64,000 nt of DNA from Rhyacophila brunnea (taxonomy: Eukaryota; Arthropoda; Insecta; Trichoptera; Rhyacophilidae), in assembly GCA_022495005.1 (NCBI GenBank), contig JAGYXB010001002.1, forward strand, positions 1 through 64,000, given 5' to 3'. The position numbers and the translations under genes were made by a program. Shown one piece after another: positions 23,701 through 34,405 of this stretch; position 1 is the stretch's first letter; each line of letters begins with the position of its first letter. The notes beneath the pieces were generated by a model. It ran no database searches. It was not told the DNA's origin and was given only the letters and a program-made list of their open reading frames with translations.

Positions 23701-23990
23701 GGTAATTGTGCCGCAGAGGTGGACACGAGCTTTTATATATATTTTTTTTTATGAAAACAGTTTATTCCATGTAGACAATTATAATAAATAACTTTTTTCT
23801 GTCTTCGCATTGGCTTTTTGATCCAATAATCGTTAATTAATAATTTGAAATTTTCATACATTTTGATACACCATTATCACAAACTAAGATTATATGAGGT
23901 AATATTAGGTTGGGGTAGGTTAGGTTAGGTTTGATTTGGTCTAAAAAGTAAGTTGTAAAATTTCATGGCCATCTCTGCGGCACATTTACC
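23701..23990. mobile_element. MITE with GTGCCGCAGAG inverted ends
   Basis: 290 bp. The left end GGTAATTGTGCCGCAGAGGT and the inverted right end GGTAAATGTGCCGCAGAGAT differ at only two positions. The interior holds a GGTTGGGGTAGGTTAGGTTA tract. No coding potential. Flanked by AT-rich TAA/TAT sequence, so any target duplication is ambiguous. Confidence 0.75.
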
Positions 23991-24879
23991 TATAATAATA
24001 TATATATTATAATTATAATGAAATAATTGAAACCCCGCTACTCCTCCGCTGCTATTTAGCCAATTTACCTATACGCGATGAATTATTGCAAGGGCTTTAT
24101 TTGACAATATTTGAACATGGATACGCGTTCTTCTACCCCAAACTTATCTTAACACTTCACCTCTGGTATGAGATAACTATTCGTTATGAATCGTTGCAAG
24201 TGTGCTGTGTTGTATTTTTAAAAATTTCGAACGATATCGAGATAAAACTCTATTAAATTGTATACCACAATTATCAATGACGTTTCAAGTTGTGTAAGTA
24301 TGCTCTTGTTATAAGTAGTGGTTTAATAGAACTAAAAACGAAAATTAAAGTTTTGATAGAATTGCATGAATGATTAATAGAAAATAATATTTATAAATAA
24401 ATTTAAAGCTATGCATAATACATAAATAAAAAATAAATTGCAATAACAATTTTATTCTTGAATATACTAAATTGTACGGCACTGTAATTGGTAATGAAAA
24501 TAACCGTTTATCCAAGAACGTGGGGAGTAGGAAATGCATGTTGGATGCCTTAACGAGATTATCCAAGACAACGAGGGGAAAGTTTACCACTATAGGGAAA
24601 GAGAAGTTGTTAGCGAAATTATTACCTATTGTAAACCTAATGGTTTCCTGTAAGAAACTAAAAGTATTAGGTTGACACTTGTGCCATTATAATTATCATT
24701 ATAATGCACGTTACGCAGTTCTCGGAGACGAATATGTTGGTATTATCTACTTTTTCATTGTTATTGTTCTACTGCTTGTATGAATTTTTATATCATAGTG
24801 ATTAAACTTCAACTTATCTACGACGAACACCAGATCCATGAGTAGTAATGCATGCACTGATACCGACACTGACTTAGGT
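23991..24879. other. Non-coding stretch with an unassigned frame
   Basis: A 67-codon frame at 24472..24675 (with ALTRLSKTTRGKFTTIGKEK) reads rather like protein but matches no family I know and has no clear splice context. Otherwise AT-rich and featureless. Confidence 0.35.
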
Positions 24880-25020
24880 TGAAATACTTAAGAGTTACAG
24901 TTGCCGACGATGACATTCTATCCAGTGAACTTGGAATCCGCATGGATGTGGTGGGGTCTGCATTCAGCCAACTCGGAGTCATATTGCGGTCAAAGAAGGC
25001 TGTAGGCTGAAGGCCTAAAT
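24880..25020 (+). pseudogene. LINE RT C-terminal fragment, strongly decayed
   Basis: The frame reads KYLRVTVADDDILSSELGIR, then a block like GSAFSQLGVILRSKKAV. This parallels the YLG..VS.D..I..R..LG.SAFG.L..IF.S block of insect endonuclease/RT LINEs. Only this short block survives. Confidence 0.45.
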
Positions 25021-25194
25021 TATTTGTTCGACTTTTGTGTTTTGAGAATCGATGTCTCCACTATATCTTAGTGGTAAATTAATACAATTGCGTTGCAGAC
25101 ACTTGAGTTTATAACCGAGTACACAGATCTTAGTTATTAAAATAATTACTAAGTGAATCATCACGTTGATGGGACATACTATGTTCCAGATGAA

Positions 25195-25345
25195 GCACTT
25201 AACGCTCATAGGAACGCCTTAAACTCAAAAAGTTCGGAGGGTGTATGTGGCAGCGTAGAACTGGAGACCGAGAAGAGTGGAAAGAGCTAAGGTAGTTCTT
25301 CATTTGGTAGTGGATTAACCCTGGCTGATGATGGAGTACCTACAT
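25195..25345 (+). pseudogene. RTE-type LINE 3' end fragment
   Basis: Matches the last part of the 33672..34405 RTE: AAGTTCGGAGGGTGTATGTG, then a GACCGAGAAGAGTGGAAAGA block, and the terminus GTGGATTAACCCTGGCTGAT with a TGATGATGG tail. Confidence 0.75.
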
Positions 25346-25654
25346 GGTACCTACTTACAGTATAAAACGTATGCTCGAATTGCAGTAAATTTATACGTTC
25401 ACAGCAATAAAGTTTCGTAATTCAAAGTTATGTTAGAAAACTGCCTTGCATTTTGTACGCGATTAATATCACATGGTTACAATTGTAGGGTTGGCAATTT
25501 TGTAATATATTATTTTAACAAAATTTCTTTTTTTCAACCATCTGCTACTACCACAATCGCTTTGCAACCGGTACACGATATTTAAGAATCTAACATTATT
25601 TTATTGAACATTAAAATGATATTTTCTTTCTTTCTTTTAAAATGTTTGATCCTA

Positions 25655-25815
25655 ATAAAATCATATGGGCGTCCACAGAGTGGAGGTTTATAATAACACA
25701 TTATTTTGTTTTTACAAGAAATGAATGTTACCACTTGTTCAACCTATTAGGTCCATATACTCTGACTCCAAACACAAATTGAAAAACAATAGGTGTATTT
25801 GCCAGACCCAATTTT
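25655..25815 (-). repeat. SINE-A copy 4 (partial)
   Basis: Minus-strand core and 3' part of SINE-A: the inverse of TGGACCTAATAGGTTGAACA and CCTCCACTCTGTGGACG. The tRNA-like head beyond GTCTGGCAAATAC is missing. Confidence 0.8.
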
Positions 25816-25851
25816 TTGTGGTGGATATATATTTCTCAGAAGTCATGTATA

Positions 25852-25875
25852 TATCTATATATATATATATATATT
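25852..25875. repeat. (TA)n microsatellite
   Basis: Uninterrupted TA repeat directly before repeat family H copy 2. Confidence 0.85.
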
Positions 25876-25889
25876 TACAACGTTTTTAT

Positions 25890-26945
25890 TAGCTCGTATT
25901 CTTGTTTGTCCAGTACAAATCTTGCAATCATATTTAAACTAACTTCCCGACTAGCTAAACATTTGAAACTTTTAGAATATATCAGAACACATTGCCGATG
26001 CATTCTTTTAATACTTTTAGCCATCTTCAAGCAGAATTGAATTCATTTTCAGTTAAGGGGGGACATGCTCGTCGTAGGTCAAAATTGAGTTTTTATTGTA
26101 TTTTCAAACCATGATCCTGGACACTCCTTAAACGTTTAAGATAATTTATTTATATAATTTTGAAGCCTTATTATCCTTTATATTTATTTTAAACATTTGA
26201 TGACTGCATAAAGTATTTTTGTTACATAAAATAGTATTCTTTTAAACCTCTCGCTCTAATGTTTTAGAATATAGTCATATTTCGGTACATGAATGTGCAG
26301 TGGTGTTAAGATTTTTTACATTTATTAATTTTTAAACGCATTTATAAAACAATTAGTATAATTTATGACGAGATAATTTTAGTAAAATATTCACGATAAA
26401 AAAATATATTAGTAATCTCTGTGATCCCGAATTTGACAAGAATTAGGCATTTTATTATTCAAAAATCGGCAAGATCAATACATTTGAAGATAATTCTAAA
26501 GAAACTCATTATTAAGCTATGTCTTTGACCATTCAAGTGTGATAAACATTTTACGAATAATGATTGCTTTATAATAATTATTGACCTAAGAATAAGGTAG
26601 TGTTTTTTTTGAAATACGCCATTTCTTTTGGCATTCCCCAGTGGTTAAGCTACAACATACGGCCGTAGCCATAAATTGACAAACTATAATTAAAGTAAGG
26701 AGTAACATTATGTTAACGCGCGTTGATTTGACGTAATGTATTTCAGAAAAATCCGTAAAAAGTAAAAGACTATATTATTGGTTGCTAAGAGCAACTAAAT
26801 TATTAATATATACGTGCGTTATTATGGAAATCAAAATGAAATGTCAAAATGACATTTAAGTATTCTATATTTATAACATATTCTATAACAGAAAAATTAA
26901 AAACGTTGTATATAAAAAGTTCTTTTTATTTTGTAATTATTTTAT
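25890..26945 (+). repeat. Repeat family H, copy 2, split by a TTAA foldback arm
   Basis: The left half (25890..26053) and right half (from about 26740 to 26945) together match copies at 14515 and 38885. The break falls in the family's TTCAGTTAATTCTG site, which is intact in the 38885 copy. The intervening DNA is the TTAA foldback solo arm. Confidence 0.8.
26054..26738. mobile_element. Solo arm of the TTAA foldback family (copy 2), nested in family H
   Basis: Begins TTAAGGGGGGACATGCTCGT and runs to GTTAACGCGCGTTGATTTG. It is nearly co-linear with the left arm of the palindrome at 60174..61574. The left junction keeps TTAA; the right junction does not show a clean TTAA, so either the right side has decayed or the arm is a deletion product of a dimer. 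Confidence 0.75.
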
Positions 26946-27527
26946 TTACGTTTAAAAGGCTTCTATCGACATTTTTCCATAGTATAATTTCTGTACTTTT
27001 AGTAATTGAATATAGCTCAGAATATTCAGTTATAATTATTTTAGTGACATGATTTTCCACGAATTCCACAACCCTGCAGATGGCAAAAGTAAAGCTCCGG
27101 GATGAGTTTAAAAAAAAACGTGTTAAAGCTCATATCGTCGGATCGGGAACTTTGGCGCTGGATGGAAAATGAGTTTTCACGTGCTACATACACTTTGCAG
27201 CGTACGTATAATATTTTTATTGCTTTTCTTTGCCCGATGTCGAACCGCTCGCCTATCCGTGACGCATTTCGTCTAACAAAACGAATAAATGGATCGTAAA
27301 ATTATTCTCGAATAAAATTGACATTGTATTTAATATAACGGTTTATGTTTACGACGTCAATTTGAGGAAATATTTCACGTGTGATAAAATTTTAAACATG
27401 TGAATCAATATTATGGTACATATTTTTGCCCTATAATTTGATTTTGATCTTCTGTTGTCTCTCAGAATATGTTTTTAACAAATTTGTTTTACAAAAACTA
27501 GATAATACGAGTATTTAATTGACTATT
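26946..27527. other. Non-coding stretch with an unassigned frame
   Basis: The frame at 27102..27299 (with SSDRELWRWMENEFSR) is unrecognised. The region 27055..27300 is less AT-rich and has no partner in the window. It could be a decayed exon or element. Confidence 0.3.
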
Positions 27528-27639
27528 TTTTTTATTCAAAGAATAATTTACAAGATTTAAGAATGTACCATTTTAATTATTGAAAAACACAGTAGCATAG
27601 TGGACACGGAACGTAAACCCAAGAAATGCTGGTTCGATT
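27528..27639 (+). mobile_element. Family P copy 2, left part (interrupted by LINE)
   Basis: Left inverted terminus (TATTCAAAGAATAATTTACA), arm, then the A-box-like TAGCATAGTGG and the first nine bases of the B box region (GGTTCGATT). The copy resumes at 30958 with ATTCCTGCC, after the LINE. Confidence 0.8.
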
Positions 27640-27889
27640 ATATGGGCACATGGCCAAATCATGCTCGGCAAAAGACGTCACCTGTTCTTACTGTGCCGAA
27701 CCAGGCCACGACCGTGCGGACTGCCCCGTGAAGGAAGCTTCACCAAAATGCGTTGCCTGCCGCCGTCACAAGCGGCCATATGACCACCCGACCCATAGTG
27801 CAACATGTCCGGCTCGCCTGTGTGCGGAGCAGAGGGAGCGATCAATGACGGACTACTCAATTGAAATCCCTCACCCATCCTCAGCATGA
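27640..27889 (+). pseudogene. LINE ORF1 3' fragment (Gag-like, CCHC zinc knuckles)
   Basis: Encodes the RNA-binding tail of a LINE Gag-like protein. The first residues (YGHMAKSC) are the second half of a truncated knuckle. A complete knuckle CSYCAEPGHDRADC follows, fitting C-x2-C-x4-H-x4-C, and a third Cys/His cluster is CVACRRHKRPYDHPTHSATC. The frame ends with TGA at 27887..27889. ORF2 then starts in the same frame, separated by that one stop codon. The N-terminal part is absent because the element is 5'-truncated, so there is no start codon of its own. Confidence 0.8.
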
Positions 27890-30768
27890 CTCGCTTATAA
27901 TAAGCATCATTCAACAACTTCCGCACCTCGGTCATGCGAGATTTATTATCAAAATGTAAGAGGCCTAAAAACTAAAGTAAATACATTTAAAGAGGGTATA
28001 TTGTGTGCCCGACCATCGATAATTGCTCTAAGCGAAACATGGCTCGACGACACCATATCGGCCAATGAGCTGTTCGGAAGTGAATATTCTGTGCATAGAA
28101 CAGACCGTCGAAATGGTAGACGAGGTGGGGGCGTTTTGCTGGCAATTAGAAATGGGGTAGCATTATCCACACAAACTTTATATCCAACCAGATCAAATTT
28201 AACTGAATATGATTTTGATTTTAATTTGTGTAAAGTTAATTTTAACTTTTGTTCACTGTACTTGGCCGCTGTATACTTCCCTCCCGGCAGCTCAGCGACT
28301 ACATACAGTGATTTTTTTCACATAATAGAAAATTTGGTACTGCCCAACAAAAAACTAATTATTTTGGGAGATTTTAATTTGTATTCCGCTGGTATAATTG
28401 AATCTGATTATACCAGCTTTAATAATTTATTTAATTTAAAACAATTTTCTTCTGTGAAAAATAGTCTCGGTCGGACGCTTGATTTGGTGCTATCTAACGT
28501 TGGTTGCACGGTGGTCAGCGCGTGTGATGAGCCTCTCGTTCCTGAAGATGTCTATCATCCCTCTACTTGCACAATTTTATCTTTTAAGCATGTATCGCAC
28601 AGAAATGATTCGTCGATTCCTCCACTGAATAGGCATAATCCGCAATGGAATTTTTCAAATGGAAATTTTTTAGCGCTGTATAATTCTTTGATTACTACAG
28701 ATTGGACCTCTTTATATGAACAAATTGATGTAAACACGGCATTAGCTATTTTTTATAATAAATTTTATAATAGTTTGGACTCCTGTTTCCCTCGCCGGCT
28801 CGTTCATCTACCGAAGTACTCATATCCTAAGTGGTTTACGCCAGAAATTATTTATAATCTAAGGTCAAAGGCATATTATCATGCACTGTGGAAAAACATA
28901 GACGGACTGCAGATTATAGTAAATTTTCCTGTCTTAGAAACTCATTGAAGTGTGACATCTCTTCGGCTCACAAATCATATCTAACGTCGATTGGTCGAAA
29001 TATTGTCTCAGATCCTAATTGTTTTTGGAAATATATTCATTCGCTTAGTTCCAGTAGTACTACAAAAGACAATGCCATGATGACGTTGAATAATGATGCT
29101 ATAGAGAACCATGTTATATCTGATGCATTTGCTAAGCATTTTGAATCACTTTATAGCTCAATAGAACCGCTACTTGACCCCGATTCTGCTGGTCCTTCGT
29201 CTGCAACGCAAGATATTCAAATCTCAGCTTTTGACGAGAAAGATATGGAATATGGTTTTTCAAATTTGTCTCCCAAAAGTTCATTTGGTCCAGATGGCTT
29301 GCCACCTTATGTGGTTAAGGGCTGTTACGAACATATATCCTTTCCGCTTAAACATATATTTAATTTAATCATAGCATCCAGCACTTTTCCTGATGCATGG
29401 AAAATAACCCGCCTAAGGCCGCTTCATAAAAAAGGATCTAGATCAGAGATCTCTAACTATAGGTCAATAGCAGTTCTTTCGGCTCCATGTAAATTATTTG
29501 AATCGATATTACATATAAACATCAACCGTCAAATAGACTCTCGCCTCTCCGATTCGCAGCATGGTTTTCGACTTAGGCGGTCCACAGTAACAAATCTTAT
29601 AGTGTATAATAATTTTATTTCAAATTCTATGGATAAGTCAATTCAAGTTGATTCTGTGTACACAGATATTTCCAAGGCATTTGATCGTGTTGATCACGAT
29701 ATTTTATTACAAAAGCTTTGTACATTTGGCGCGTCATATAGTATAATATGTTTTTTTGCTTCTTATTTGAAAAATCGCCGTCAATTTGTTGATTACCATG
29801 GGAATGAATCGCGGATTTTTAGAACAAACTCTGGTGTTCCTCAAGGTTCAAATCTTGGCCCAATTTTGTTTTTAATATTTTTTGATGATATTGTCAAAGT
29901 TATAACCAATTCTTCTTGTTTGCTATTCGCAGATGATCTTAAACTTTTTCGAACTATTGAAACCCCATTATGCTGTGCGATGTTGCAGTCTGACCTAGAT
30001 GCTATCTCGCAATGGTCTATCTTAAATAAACTTGAATTCGCTACCTCCAAATGTAATATTATTTCATTCAATCGTTCAAGGCACACCTTATTGTTCCCAT
30101 ACACATTGTCTGGTATAATATTGAGTAGGGTAACGGAGATAAAAGATTTGGGAGTATTGTATGATACAAAGTTCACTTTCAATCAGCATATTCTTAACAT
30201 CAGTACTAGATCTAGCAAAATGCTTGGTTTTGTTATGAGGGTTTCAAAATCATTCGAAAACGTCCGAGTGCTACGTACATTATACGTATCATTTGTGTTG
30301 AGTATTCTTGAATATGCCAGCATTATTTGGAGTCCTAATAGGTTCATGCACACAATTAAGCTGGATCGAGTCCACAATAGATTTCTTAGATTTCTCTACT
30401 TAAGAACATACGGGTTCTTTCCTTATGATAATGACAATAAAATGAATTTCCCGACTCGTTTTCTTCTGGGTATGCTATCAATGCAATCCCTGTCTACCCG
30501 AAGAGTGATTGTTATTTTAAAGCATTTCTTTTTACTTCTTCGTGGGTTCATTTACAATCCGCATATACTGGCAAATATTAATTTTCATGTTCCCACCAAT
30601 ATCACTCGCAGCTCCACGGTCTTCAAGATACCTCGTCGCAGGACAGATGTTATGTTTCATGATGCTGTGTATCGTGCAATTAGCTTATTTGATGGCACCA
30701 TAAAGGTTGATTTGTTTTTTATTAATTATATAATGTTTGTAGACGTTTTAAATAGGATAAATTTATAA
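27890..30768 (+). pseudogene. LINE ORF2: endonuclease and reverse transcriptase, one frameshift
   Basis: About 960 codons. The endonuclease domain (27941..28895) shows the start motif IYYQNVRGL, the catalytic Glu in ALSETWLDD, GDFNL, and a terminal DVYHPS in place of the usual SDHxP. Near 28890, at TGGAAAAAC, the frame shifts by one base; the product continues from KHRRTADYSKF. The reverse transcriptase (about 29280..30120) has NYRSIAVLSAPCKLFE, QHGFRLRRST, VYTDISKAFDRVDHD, SGVPQGSNLGP and the catalytic LLFADDLKLF. The C-terminal region follows to the stop at 30766..30768. The open frame begins right after the ORF1 stop with no obvious ATG. Except for the frameshift the domains are complete, so the copy is fairly young. 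Confidence 0.9.
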
Positions 30769-30930
30769 TTGTATATATTATCATATTTCTTTAATATTTA
30801 CACATGCTGTCTTTTCCACTTTCTTGTCATATTAGTTGTTATTTGTAATTAAGATATTTTTATATATTTGTATGTATTATGTATTATGGCGCATTGGCCA
30901 AAAGCTGTAATGCCGTAATACTCTTTTTTA

Positions 30931-30957
30931 TAAATAAATAAATAAATAAATAAATAA
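30931..30957. repeat. (TAAA)n tail of the LINE
   Basis: A simple TAAA repeat ends the LINE, the usual 3' tail type for Jockey/CR1-like elements primed at the target. Confidence 0.9.
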
Positions 30958-31020
30958 ATTCCTGCCGGGTGTCTTACTTTTTCAAAAAAGATTTTTTCTA
31001 TTGGTTATAATATATTTTTA
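30958..31020 (+). mobile_element. Family P copy 2, right part
   Basis: Continues the interrupted copy: ATTCCTGCCGGGTGTCTTAC, then TTTTTCTATTGGTTATAATA. The right inverted terminus is missing. Confidence 0.8.
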
Positions 31021-31119
31021 CTAGATAATAAATGTCTAGATACGATAAGTCACGAATTGTTATCAATAAGTAGCAGGAGCCCATTTCAAATAATAATTTC
31101 TATATGGCAATATTTTCTC

Positions 31120-31450
31120 TTGTCTTTTTTCCATATGGCTAAAAATCGTCTACTGATCGACCAACACTCTCCACCTTTCTTTATCCTCTACTTTTTAGAG
31201 AGATAAATAAGGGCTGGATTATTAGTAAGCTCTTTCATTTGGTCGCTCCAGCGCACCAATGCTCTTCCTCTGTCTCACCTTCTCTGGAAGCAAAATTCAT
31301 TGGTCTCTCCAGGTTATCTGATCAGCGCCGAATAATATGTCAAAAAAACTGCAGAATGCGTCTCAGACATATTGTTGAGAGTCGTTTCTTTATCGGGAGT
31401 CTCTGGATAATTGAATGGTTTGATTTATGCTCTGTTCATTCATGAATTCT
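31120..31450 (-). pseudogene. LINE ORF2 C-terminal fragment
   Basis: Read on the minus strand, pieces in two frames match the C-terminal part of insect endonuclease/RT LINEs: ICLRRILQFF*HI, DNLERPMNFASREGE, then a RWSDQMKELTNN-like stretch and a block close to EDKERWRVLVDRSVDDF. Frames are broken. There is no RT core. Confidence 0.6.
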
Positions 31451-31839
31451 AAAGCATTCGGCCAAACTAAATTTTGATGACATTAATTGCCTTCAGCTTC
31501 CTTGCCCTCACGGTAAATGACTCGACAGTGAACAAAAATATGGAAAATACTCATGATGCTTATGCAAATATTTTCGTATCAATTAAAATTCAGCGATCTT
31601 TCTATATAGCAATATTATCATATGGAATATATTACTGAGAGACAAATTATATTTAGGGAAAATTTGTACCAACCTTGAATTATTTATGTATGAAAAAACC
31701 AGAAAAACTTTTGATCTCGTTAACAAATAAGACAAATGGGATTTGATATATTTGAAGAGTTGTACATGGAAAGATCTTTGTAGATATTTACCTCTAAAAG
31801 TACCTTCAATTTTTAATTAACTTAATCATAGACCCTTCA

Positions 31840-32160
31840 TAATATATAAGAGAAATCAAAAAATGTCAAGTAGTACAAAGTATAACGCGGAAAGACCAGA
31901 AAAGGAACCAATGGGTAAAGAGGCCGATAAAAGTACGTGATATGATAAATATGGACTGTATTGTTGTTAGACGAGTGGACAACAATCGTACTCAAGGTAC
32001 GTAGTCGTTTAGTGCTACACCCCTTAAACTCGCTGGATTGACGAAATAGTAAAGTTTGATAGATTTACGTGGTACCACAGAACTTGTGAACGAGATTAGT
32101 GGAATAAGCTAAGAGATACCTTCATCCAGCAGTGGATCAATCCCGGGTGATGATGATTTG
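31840..32160 (+). pseudogene. RTE-type LINE 3' end
   Basis: Blocks shared with the 33672..34405 copy: a GGAAAGACCAGAAAAGGAAC start (QKDRKRNEWV equivalent), CTGGATTGACGAAATAGTAA, and the end CCTTCATCCAGCAGTGGATC then GGGTGATGATGAT. It has several indels and stops. Confidence 0.8.
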
Positions 32161-33671
32161 TGAATGAATAATTTGTAATATTGCTTGAGTAAATATGGCT
32201 TCATTATATACTTGTTCATCATCAATATACAAGCTGTTCGAGCTTGGTACTGTTGCCTATTCACCATGTCCACGTGGCGGAGAAAATACAGGATGAAAAC
32301 CAGATCTTCTGTGAATATTTTAAAATGTATATGGACAGGAAATAGCTGCTCAAGTCGGTTCATACAGATGTTGGGCCCATCAGTCCTTCCGACCTGACTG
32401 ACACAAAGGCCAATTCTGTTGCATTTAGAACATTTGCGGCGTCATATTGCCAACGTGAAGATCTCTTCACTTAGAATGTTCGGCAGTTATGTATTAGCAT
32501 GTGTTACTTAATACAATTTTTAATATTGCATCTACGTGCTGATCTCTCCCATAGGTACTCTTAACTTAAAGTAATGTAAATTCAGTCAAAGCACATTTGA
32601 GTGCATGGTAACTTCAGTCTAGGTTTACTGGTCCTGAGACATCTTCAGTCATAAAAAAATATGCTACACACCAAACGTATAGTCTCGCGATATGCCTGAT
32701 TAAGATCGGGTGTGTTTTGGTGGGGCCATTAACTTCAATGTTCATTTTATTTAACTAGCAATGTCAAAAAGTTTGAAAAACTCTAATTTTACAGTCAGCT
32801 CACTTCGTTAACCACGAATATTATATGAATATTATTCATCCACTCGCGGGGAACCCTTTAAGTGGTCATACTTATTAAGACTTGTCATTTTTACGGGTTG
32901 TAATATGCTATGAGATAATTTGTGGAATCCATAACCATGGTTAAATTACCTGTATCTATTATCAAGAAAATTTGTAAACAATATTAATTTACCTATAGAA
33001 TGGCAATATAAATTAATATCATCGGGACAGTATCTCTGTTCACCTAATTTTACTGATAACTATTTTGAATACGTATGCACTCTACAAACTCAAGAGTATA
33101 AATTATTCAATTAGAGGTAGTAAGGTTTAAAACTCATGGAAATGCTTTTTTTATACAATAGAATACACAGATGCTCTTGTCGGAGCGTGAACCTCAAAGT
33201 TAAAAAATGTTAACTTATTTTCGTCAGTCGAATAAAAAAAATGTCTCTACCAAAGGGGTATCACATTTGTCGTGAATTAATTTGAATCTAAGAATTAACG
33301 GCAGCAAGAGCCTAAATAAATAAAATAATGAAATGTTTAAAACATCAGACGGACAGTGGCTGTTGGCAAACATACTTCAAAGCAAAAGCTCACTTTGGGT
33401 TCCAGAAAACCGAGAAAAGTGTTGCCCATTCTTTTGCGTTAGAGCAATCTGATACATAATTCATTCGGCTGATAGCAAAGGTTTGCGATAGAGATTGAAA
33501 TCCCGGTCTGAAATTTCAATGCCGGGATTACGTGGTAAATATTTTTGTATTTTTATTTCGGGATTAAATAAAATCAAAAGTAGGTACACACCTATAAAAC
33601 TAATACTGCCATATCTTTACTGAATAATGTATAATATTACGTTAAATAATTATCATTAATAGTAATTATCA
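32161..33671. other. AT-rich non-coding stretch
   Basis: No gene. Contains one copy of short repeat R at 32690..32750. Confidence 0.45.
32690..32750 (+). repeat. Short dispersed repeat R (copy 2)
   Basis: ATATGCCTGATTAAGATCGG followed by GTGTGTTTTGGTGGGGCCAT; shared with 20095..20165 (-) and 42730..42800 (-). Confidence 0.5.
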
Positions 33672-34405
33672 TTAATACTCCAAGGTAGAATGCAAGAACT
33701 CGCGGATGTCAGTCAAACGGTCGGTCTAAAGATAAATGTCTCAAAGACAAAAGTGATGAGGAACTGTTTTTCGGACCCTGCGATTATCTGTATTTCTGGC
33801 ACCCAACTCGAGCAAGTCAGCAGCTACATCTATCTTGGACAGCAAGTGTCCATAGACGGAAGCATGCACGATGAAATTGCTCGAAGAACAAAGCTGGGAT
33901 GGAGTGCTTTCGGACGTCTGAATAGTATCTTCAAGAGCGACCTACCATTATGTCTTAAGCGTAGGGTGTTCAACCAATGTGTGCTACCCGTGCTCACGTA
34001 TGGCTGCGAGACGTGGACCCTCAACACGAGAGATGTCCAAAAGTTAAGAGTCACACAGAGAGGCATGGAGAGGTGCATGTTGGGCATCACGCAAAAGGAC
34101 CGTAAGAGAAACGAATGGGTTAGGAAGCAGACAAGAGTACGCGATGTAATAGACGTTGCCAAACAGCTGAAATAGAGATGGTCGGGGCACATTTCTCGCC
34201 GAAAGGACGCCCGCTGGACAAATGCCGTCATCCAATGGTACCCAAGGGGTACGAAACGGCCACAGGGTCGCCCTAAAAGCCGCAGAATTGACGAACTGGT
34301 AAAGTTCGATGGAAATACGTGGCAGCGAACGACACAGGACCGAGAGAGTTGAAGAAAGCTTGGGGAGGCCTTCATCCAGCAGTGGATTGACCCCGGCTGA
34401 TGATA
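33672..34405 (+). pseudogene. RTE-type LINE, best 3' copy in the window
   Basis: Encodes the region after the RT catalytic core of an RTE-clade endonuclease/RT protein. The frame from about 33690 keeps LKINVSKTKVMRNCF, YIYLGQQVSIDGSMHDEIAR, LGWSAFGRLNSIFKSDLPLC, VLPVLTYGCETWTL and MERCMLGI. A TAG follows at 34173..34175, after which the same frame continues RWSGHISRRKDARWTNAVIQ, KRPQGRPKSRRIDELVKF and NTWQRTTQDRES. A TGA is next, and then LGEAFIQQWIDPG. Both stops sit where related copies have Trp (TGG). The natural stop runs straight into the short TGATGATAATG tail, as is usual for RTE. 5'-truncated, no catalytic domain, dead. Confidence 0.9.

Larger units (their letters stand above)
27640..30957 (+). 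mobile_element. Jockey/CR1-type non-LTR retrotransposon, 5'-truncated
   Basis: About 3.3 kb. In order: the 3' end of ORF1 with zinc knuckles, ORF2 with apurinic-type endonuclease and reverse transcriptase, a 3' UTR of about 190 bp with GCATTGGCCAAAAGCTGTAA, and a (TAAA)n tail. The 5' end is cut inside the first zinc knuckle, typical of incomplete reverse transcription. Flanking family P halves share only ATT at the junctions, so any target duplication is very short. One frameshift lies in ORF2. Clade placement (Jockey versus CR1) is from motif style only. Confidence 0.9.

Noticed and set aside
24472..24675. 67-codon frame with ALTRLSKTTRGKF
   Set aside because: Looks somewhat protein-like but no known family, no splice context, and TTG-type start only.
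27102..27299. Frame with ELWRWMENEFSRAT
   Set aside because: No recognised family; short length and AT-rich flanks make chance or relic likely.
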